7,829 nucleotides of DNA from Tissierellales bacterium (GTDB lineage Bacteria > Bacillota > Clostridia > Tissierellales > Tissierellaceae): the NCBI GenBank assembly GCA_030146705.1, contig JASLBE010000024.1, positions 1 through 7,829 of the forward strand, read 5' to 3'. Both the position numbers and the translations under genes were made by a program. Under the pieces are notes generated by a model. It was not told where the DNA came from and searched no databases. It saw only the letters and a list, made by a program, of their open reading frames with translations. Positions 6,487 through 7,829 of the stretch are shown here, piece by piece. Position 1 is the stretch's first letter. The number at the start of each line of letters is the position of its first letter.

Positions 6487-7143
6487 TTATACCCTATTTA
6501 AGCCTTTTCTATCTAATAAATATATAATCGTTTGAACAATTATAATAGCTATTAGGTATAGGATTATTAGTTTTATGAATAAGTCAAAAAACATTTTTTC
6601 AGGCATTAACTGTATAAGTAAATCAATTTCTGGATTTAATAACCAATAGTCATTATTAAACAACAAAATATGTATTTTTGTAAAAAACCACTGGAAATTT
6701 ATAATTGCTCCTATTGACAATAATACCACAAATATATGAATTTTAAATATATAATTTAATAATAATTTTATTTCTTTTAGCCTTTGCCTAGACCTAAGAA
6801 GAACAAAGATTAATATAACAAGGGCTAGCCCCAGTAGATGTCTAATTTTATTTAAGACTAAAAATATATTTCTCAAGTCTTCTAGATGGATTATTTCATA
6901 ATATTTATAGTGACTTTTTAATATATTTTCACCCTCTCCCTTAATAATATAGTCTATGGTTGCTCTTATTATTTTTTCTCCTTCATCCTTGCTTACACCA
7001 GCCCTAGCACTTATATTATACTTATCATATTTCCCTTGGTAGTCTTTAATATCTACTAGGACATAATAAAGTGCATTTAGAAAAATACTTAGGCATAAAA
7101 CTAGGCCTAGAATAATGAAAAAAAACTTATTTTTTCTCTCCAT
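6487..7143 (-). CDS. lit: DUF1461/TIGR01906 integral membrane protein, probable lipoprotein intramolecular transacylase (Lit)
   Basis: This 218-residue protein has four hydrophobic segments: about residues 7-30, 101-117, 132-153 and 184-210. A polar region between the first two probably lies outside the membrane. The family signature is clear: YYEIIHLEDLR contains His86. The later block, FTKIHILLFNND then YWLLNPEIDLL then MPEKMFF, contains His158. Lit enzymes of Enterococcus and Bacillus belong to this family. They move an acyl chain from the lipid to the amino group of the lipoprotein cysteine, making lyso-form lipoproteins. From memory, two conserved histidines close to these positions are important in Bacillus Lit. 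The start is ATG 7143 behind GGAGG (7153-7149); an ATG four codons earlier overlaps that RBS. Family membership is firm; transacylase activity is inferred, as not every family member has been tested. Confidence 0.82.
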   Translation of the reverse strand: MERKNKFFFIILGLVLCLSIFLNALYYVLVDIKDYQGKYDKYNISARAGVSKDEGEKIIRATIDYIIKGEGENILKSHYKYYEIIHLEDLRNIFLVLNKIRHLLGLALVILIFVLLRSRQRLKEIKLLLNYIFKIHIFVVLLSIGAIINFQWFFTKIHILLFNNDYWLLNPEIDLLIQLMPEKMFFDLFIKLIILYLIAIIIVQTIIYLLDRKGLNRV

Positions 7144-7148
7144 TTTTA

Positions 7149-7153
7149 CCTCC
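7149..7153 (-). promoter_or_regulatory. Ribosome binding site fixing the lit start
   Basis: GGAGG on the minus strand, 5 bases ahead of ATG 7143-7141. It lies inside the alternative reading from ATG 7155, which is therefore rejected. I could not find a convincing promoter for this gene in the 65-base divergent gap. Confidence 0.8.
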
Positions 7154-7162
7154 ATAATTTAT

Positions 7163-7189
7163 TTTACTTTTACTTATTTTTACTATAAG
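7163..7189 (+). promoter_or_regulatory. Weak candidate promoter for ndt
   Basis: Plus strand: TATAAG (7184-7189) is a good -10. The best -35, TTTACT (7163-7168), is only 15 bases away and matches consensus at four of six positions. A near-consensus RBS, AGAGGTGA (7197-7204), precedes the ATG at 7209 by 4 bases. The -10 and RBS are convincing; the -35 is not. Confidence 0.35.
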
Positions 7190-7208
7190 ATTAACTAGAG
7201 GTGATTTT

Positions 7209-7724
7209 ATGAAAGGTTATTTTGCATCACATTTTTTCAATGATGGAATGTTTAGGTGGACTGAGTATGTTGCTAGTAAAATAGAAGCTAAAACTAATAT
7301 CAATATGTATGTACCCCAAAGAAATGATAGTATTAACAATAAAAAAGATAATGATGATATAATTACTGATATTAAAATTTCCCAGGCCGATACCAAGGAA
7401 CTAAAGGATTCTAATATTTTATTTGCAACCCTTGATGGCCTTAGTATTGATGATGGTGTTGCTGGTGAAATAATGGGCTTTGGCCTTATTAAAGAAATGG
7501 AAGAAGAGTATGACCTAAAAGACAAAAAGCCTAGATTAATCATTGGTATAATTACTGATATGAGATGGCAGGGTACGGGTGACAACCATCTTTATAGAAA
7601 TCAAATGATAGTTGGCAAGGTAAAAGAACATGGTTTTTTAGTTGAAGGCTATCCTGGTGATGATTCTTATATAGATGAAATAATTCAAATAGTAAATGAC
7701 TTTAAACTTAAACATAGTTTATAG
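7209..7724 (+). CDS. ndt: Nucleoside 2-deoxyribosyltransferase
   Basis: The protein is a 171-residue member of the nucleoside 2-deoxyribosyltransferase family. These enzymes move 2-deoxyribose between purine or pyrimidine bases through a covalent glutamyl-sugar intermediate, salvaging deoxynucleosides. The N-terminal YFASHFFNDGMFRWTEYVA is the nucleoside-binding start. The region ADTKELKDSNILFATLDG then LSIDDGVAGEIMGFG (residues 60-92) is the family core, with Glu87 as the likely nucleophile and Asp76, Asp81 and Asp82 around the site. The later RNQMIVGKVKEHG is a less conserved part. It is the only complete gene on the plus strand, divergent from lit, with a strong RBS and its own terminator. 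DeoC in the same window also handles deoxyribose, but it is over 4.6 kb away and not co-transcribed. Base specificity is not predictable. Confidence 0.92.
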   Translation: MKGYFASHFFNDGMFRWTEYVASKIEAKTNINMYVPQRNDSINNKKDNDDIITDIKISQADTKELKDSNILFATLDGLSIDDGVAGEIMGFGLIKEMEEEYDLKDKKPRLIIGIITDMRWQGTGDNHLYRNQMIVGKVKEHGFLVEGYPGDDSYIDEIIQIVNDFKLKHSL

Positions 7725-7763
7725 AATTAATACCTAAGATTTTCTTAGGTATTAATTTTTTTT
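7725..7763 (+). terminator. Strong rho-independent terminator of ndt
   Basis: Plus strand: a perfect inverted repeat of up to 15 pairs (arms 7725-7739 and 7743-7757, loop TTT), more likely 14 pairs with a 5-base loop. Eight T follow at 7756-7763. It begins one base after the ndt stop. On the minus strand the stem overlaps the last codon and stop of the convergent gene and lacks a U tail, so it is oriented for ndt. Confidence 0.92.
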
Positions 7764-7829
7764 ACTTCCATTGTACTCCCTGCTATACTTATTAAAATTT
7801 CACTAAGCCTCTTAGCATCGTGTCTAATA
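7745..7829 (-). CDS. C-terminal end of an unrecognised convergent gene (partial)
   Basis: On the minus strand one frame is open from the right edge to a TAA at 7747-7745, giving 27 residues that begin IRHDAKRLSEILISIAGST and end VKKINT. The other two minus frames both meet a stop within this stretch. The composition (Lys, Ile, an amphipathic helix) and the AGG arginine codon match the neighbouring genes. The fragment is too short to assign a family and I do not recognise it. Its stop codon lies inside the 3' arm of the ndt terminator, leaving essentially no space between the convergent genes. It could also be non-coding. Confidence 0.5.
   Translation of the reverse strand, partial: IRHDAKRLSEILISIAGSTMEVKKINT

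Noticed and set aside
6336..6527. Small plus-strand frame with hydrophobic residues across the nitroreductase-lit junction
   Set aside because: It overlaps two real genes and their gap, has no RBS, and its hydrophobicity comes from T-rich antisense DNA.
7144..7155. ATG at 7155 as the lit start
   Set aside because: The added four residues are encoded by the RBS of the next ATG, and no RBS lies upstream of 7155.
7217..7585. Open frame on the minus strand opposite ndt
   Set aside because: It is the mirror of a well-supported nucleoside deoxyribosyltransferase; the serine/leucine/isoleucine-rich translation is typical of a shadow frame.

Overview
The window is low-GC, tightly packed bacterial DNA. 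It has strong AGGAGG-type ribosome binding sites, -35/-10 promoters of the SigA type and many U-tailed hairpin terminators. Together with the gene set (a YmfF/YmfH-type M16 peptidase pair, a PduL-type phosphotransacylase, a Lit/DUF1461 membrane protein and nucleoside 2-deoxyribosyltransferase) this points to an anaerobic Firmicute, perhaps a Tissierellia/Peptoniphilaceae-like or clostridial lineage. The placement is inference from sequence style, not from a marker gene. I see no rRNA, tRNA, CRISPR array, insertion sequence or phage gene, and no gene-free stretch longer than about 180 bases.

Layout from left to right. All genes are on the minus strand except ndt. (1) 1-558: the N-terminal part of a catalytic M16 zinc peptidase (YmfH-like, HFLEH motif), running off the left edge. 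(2) 558-1832: its inactive partner (YmfF-like), whose stop overlaps the ymfH start (TAATG). (3) 1868-1899: terminator of the next unit, physically overlapping the promoter of the ymf pair. (4) 1903-2550 deoC and 2565-3137 pduL form a two-gene unit with its own promoter. (5) 3227-4450 aroA and 4452-5579 aroC form a tight operon behind a promoter and an intrinsic-terminator hairpin in the leader, which looks like an attenuator. (6) 5746-6432: a nitroreductase-family flavoprotein with its own promoter and terminator. (7) 6487-7143: a four-helix membrane protein of the Lit (lipoprotein intramolecular transacylase) family. (8) 7209-7724: nucleoside 2-deoxyribosyltransferase, divergent from lit, ending in a strong hairpin. 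(9) 7745-7829: the C-terminal 27 codons of an unrecognised convergent gene.

Functionally, ndt, deoC and pduL can be read as parts of deoxyribose use. Deoxyribosyl transfer salvages deoxynucleosides, DeoC cuts deoxyribose-5-phosphate to acetaldehyde and glyceraldehyde-3-phosphate, and PduL joins acetyl-CoA and acetyl-phosphate for ATP formation. The enzyme from acetaldehyde to acetyl-CoA is not in the window, so the route is inference. AroA and AroC are the last two steps to chorismate. The most unusual points are a shortened AroA that lacks about 16 residues of a conserved region, the attenuator-like aroC leader, and the terminator/promoter overlap at deoC-ymfF. I found no clearly new multi-gene system; the rest is ordinary core metabolism.
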